A stretch of DNA of 5,664 nucleotides, taken from CAYOCE01 sp964402405. Its GTDB lineage: Bacteria; Pseudomonadota; Alphaproteobacteria; UBA7879. Location: NCBI GenBank assembly GCA_964402405.1, contig CAYOCE010000065.1, positions 1-5,664 on the forward strand, written 5' to 3'. Position 1 is the stretch's first letter; each line of letters begins with the position of its first letter. Positions 5,121-5,664 of the stretch are shown here, one piece after another. A program made the translations under genes and the position numbers. The notes under the pieces are model-generated. The model was not told the DNA's origin. It worked only from the letters and a program-made list of their open reading frames with translations, and searched no databases.

Positions 5121-5360
5121 TTAAAATAGGGGGGCGCGAGGGGTGTCTCCCAACATCGCATATATGCGTTATGCCATATTTAAGGCTTTTCAAAATGGCT
5201 GTCAAGTTATAAATGCAAAAATAACAAAAAAATTATTGATAAAGCTGAATTATATTGTTGACGAACTAGAAGTTTTCTGCCATACAGATCAGGAATCATA
5301 TATTACGATATGTGGTAAAATGAAAAAGCCCCCTCGCCACCCCCTAAAATTTTCTTTAAA
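5121..5360. repeat. Inverted-repeat-flanked AT-rich segment
   Basis: The left arm, about 5121-5143 (AAAATAGGGGGGCGCGAGGGG), and the right arm, about 5330-5360 (complement TTTTAGGGGGTGGCGAGGGG), are imperfect reverse complements, G-rich against an AT-rich background. TTTAAAG occurs outside both arms (5095-5101 on the plus strand; complement at 5354-5360). The interior of about 185 bases is AT-rich and starts with the 12-bp palindrome CGCATATATGCG (5157-5168). It could be a small non-autonomous element or a structured RNA. Confidence 0.5.
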
Positions 5361-5385
5361 AACACAAATTGTGAAATTAATCTGA
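5164..5385 (+). CDS. Doubtful small ORF, 73 residues, unknown
   Basis: The frame opens at ATG 5164, or at GTG 5143 for 80 residues. The product is basic and lysine-rich (ITKKLLIKLNYIVDELEVF in the middle) with no domain I recognise. There is no Shine-Dalgarno before either start, the ATG sits inside a palindrome, and the last third is translated from the right arm of the inverted repeat. It is more likely a chance frame inside a repeat than a gene, and is listed because it fills the interior of the segment. Confidence 0.15.
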   Translation: MRYAIFKAFQNGCQVINAKITKKLLIKLNYIVDELEVFCHTDQESYITICGKMKKPPRHPLKFSLKTQIVKLI

Positions 5386-5456
5386 GATATCTAAATTTTA
5401 ACTTATTTAGAGTCTCTAACCCTTAGGACATTTTGAATCTCCACTCTTAGAGTATT

Positions 5457-5564
5457 TCAAATTTCTAACTTATACCCTTCCTCTTTCAAACTATGGATCG
5501 TAAAATTTCGGGTATCTTCGTCGGGCATGTATGAAGAATACATTATCCCTCCTTGATCCCTCAT
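5457..5564 (-). CDS. Possible 35-residue ORF, unknown
   Basis: On the minus strand ATG 5564 is preceded at six bases by AGGGGA. It opens a 35-residue frame containing MPDEDTRNFTIHSLKEEGYK near its middle and ending at TGA 5457. It begins about 45 bases after the possible gene end at 5609. No family is recognised. It may be a small gene, the remnant of a longer one, or chance. Confidence 0.2.
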   Translation of the reverse strand: MRDQGGIMYSSYMPDEDTRNFTIHSLKEEGYKLEI

Positions 5565-5608
5565 TTCACTTCCCCTATTTTGAAATAGTTCGGGTATAGC
5601 TCTTTATC

Positions 5609-5664
5609 CTACTTCTTAATATCCTGCATCATTTGCATGACTTTGGTCATGAATAAATCTTTAT
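5609..5664 (-). CDS. Possible 3' end of a gene entering from the right edge
   Basis: On the minus strand a frame is open from the window edge to TAG at 5611-5609, giving a tail DLFMTKVMQMMQDIKK. Only about 18 codons are visible, and this could occur by chance. The charged, methionine-rich helical tail is compatible with a real C-terminus. Its product cannot be named. Confidence 0.25.
   Translation of the reverse strand, partial: KDLFMTKVMQMMQDIKK

Larger units (their letters stand above)
5010..5664. other. AT-rich, largely non-coding right flank
   Basis: Beyond the permease start no confident gene is seen. The stretch holds the permease leader, an inverted-repeat-bounded segment (5121-5360) and doubtful small ORFs. 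A degenerate direct repeat (AAATTTTAACTTAT at 5393-5406 and AAATTTCTAACTTAT at 5459-5473) is also present. Base composition is visibly more AT-rich than in the neighbouring genes. Confidence 0.6.

Overview
The window looks like chromosome from a host-associated alphaproteobacterium, probably one of the intracellular groups (Holosporales- or Rickettsiales-like). This rests on the alphaproteobacterial style of ribosomal proteins L13 and S9, a Chlamydia/Legionella-type aromatic amino acid permease, moderate to low GC, and many palindromic repeats and decaying sequence. The placement is inference from recognised protein patterns; no search was run.

Layout. 1-210: two copies of a palindromic repeat (family A), then a probable -10 box directly before the start codon. 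211-1404 (+): an APH(9)-type (spectinomycin phosphotransferase-like) kinase gene interrupted in frame by a 54-codon insertion. The inserted DNA (about 872-1038) is one long imperfect palindrome with perfect 21-bp outer arms and a TAATA direct repeat on both sides. It resembles in design the Rickettsia palindromic elements that insert into protein genes, and is the most interesting object here. 1398-2053: about 650 bases of non-coding, repeat-packed DNA with three more family-A copies, two copies of a second palindrome (family B) and a 137-bp inverted repeat of the 'HPRGGGDP / DSHLRGNGS' intergenic type. 2054-2651 (+): a class I SAM methyltransferase broken by a third copy of a 7-bp tandem repeat. 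2691-2730: a bidirectional terminator between converging genes. 2745-3700 (-): the rplM-rpsI operon, overlapping by ATGA, with a good -35 box upstream. 3816-5009 (-): a TyrP-family permease with 11 predicted membrane segments, preceded by an eight-codon reading frame (MKTSNQTY) that has a near-perfect Shine-Dalgarno. 5010-5664: AT-rich and almost non-coding, with an inverted-repeat-flanked segment, a doubtful small ORF, and on the minus strand a possible 3' gene end entering from the right edge.

The left half is a flexible zone: an accessory resistance-type gene and a broken methyltransferase among shuffled repeats. The right half has the conserved L13-S9 operon and a nutrient permease suited to scavenging tyrosine or tryptophan from a host. 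Apart from rplM-rpsI, the genes do not form one pathway.
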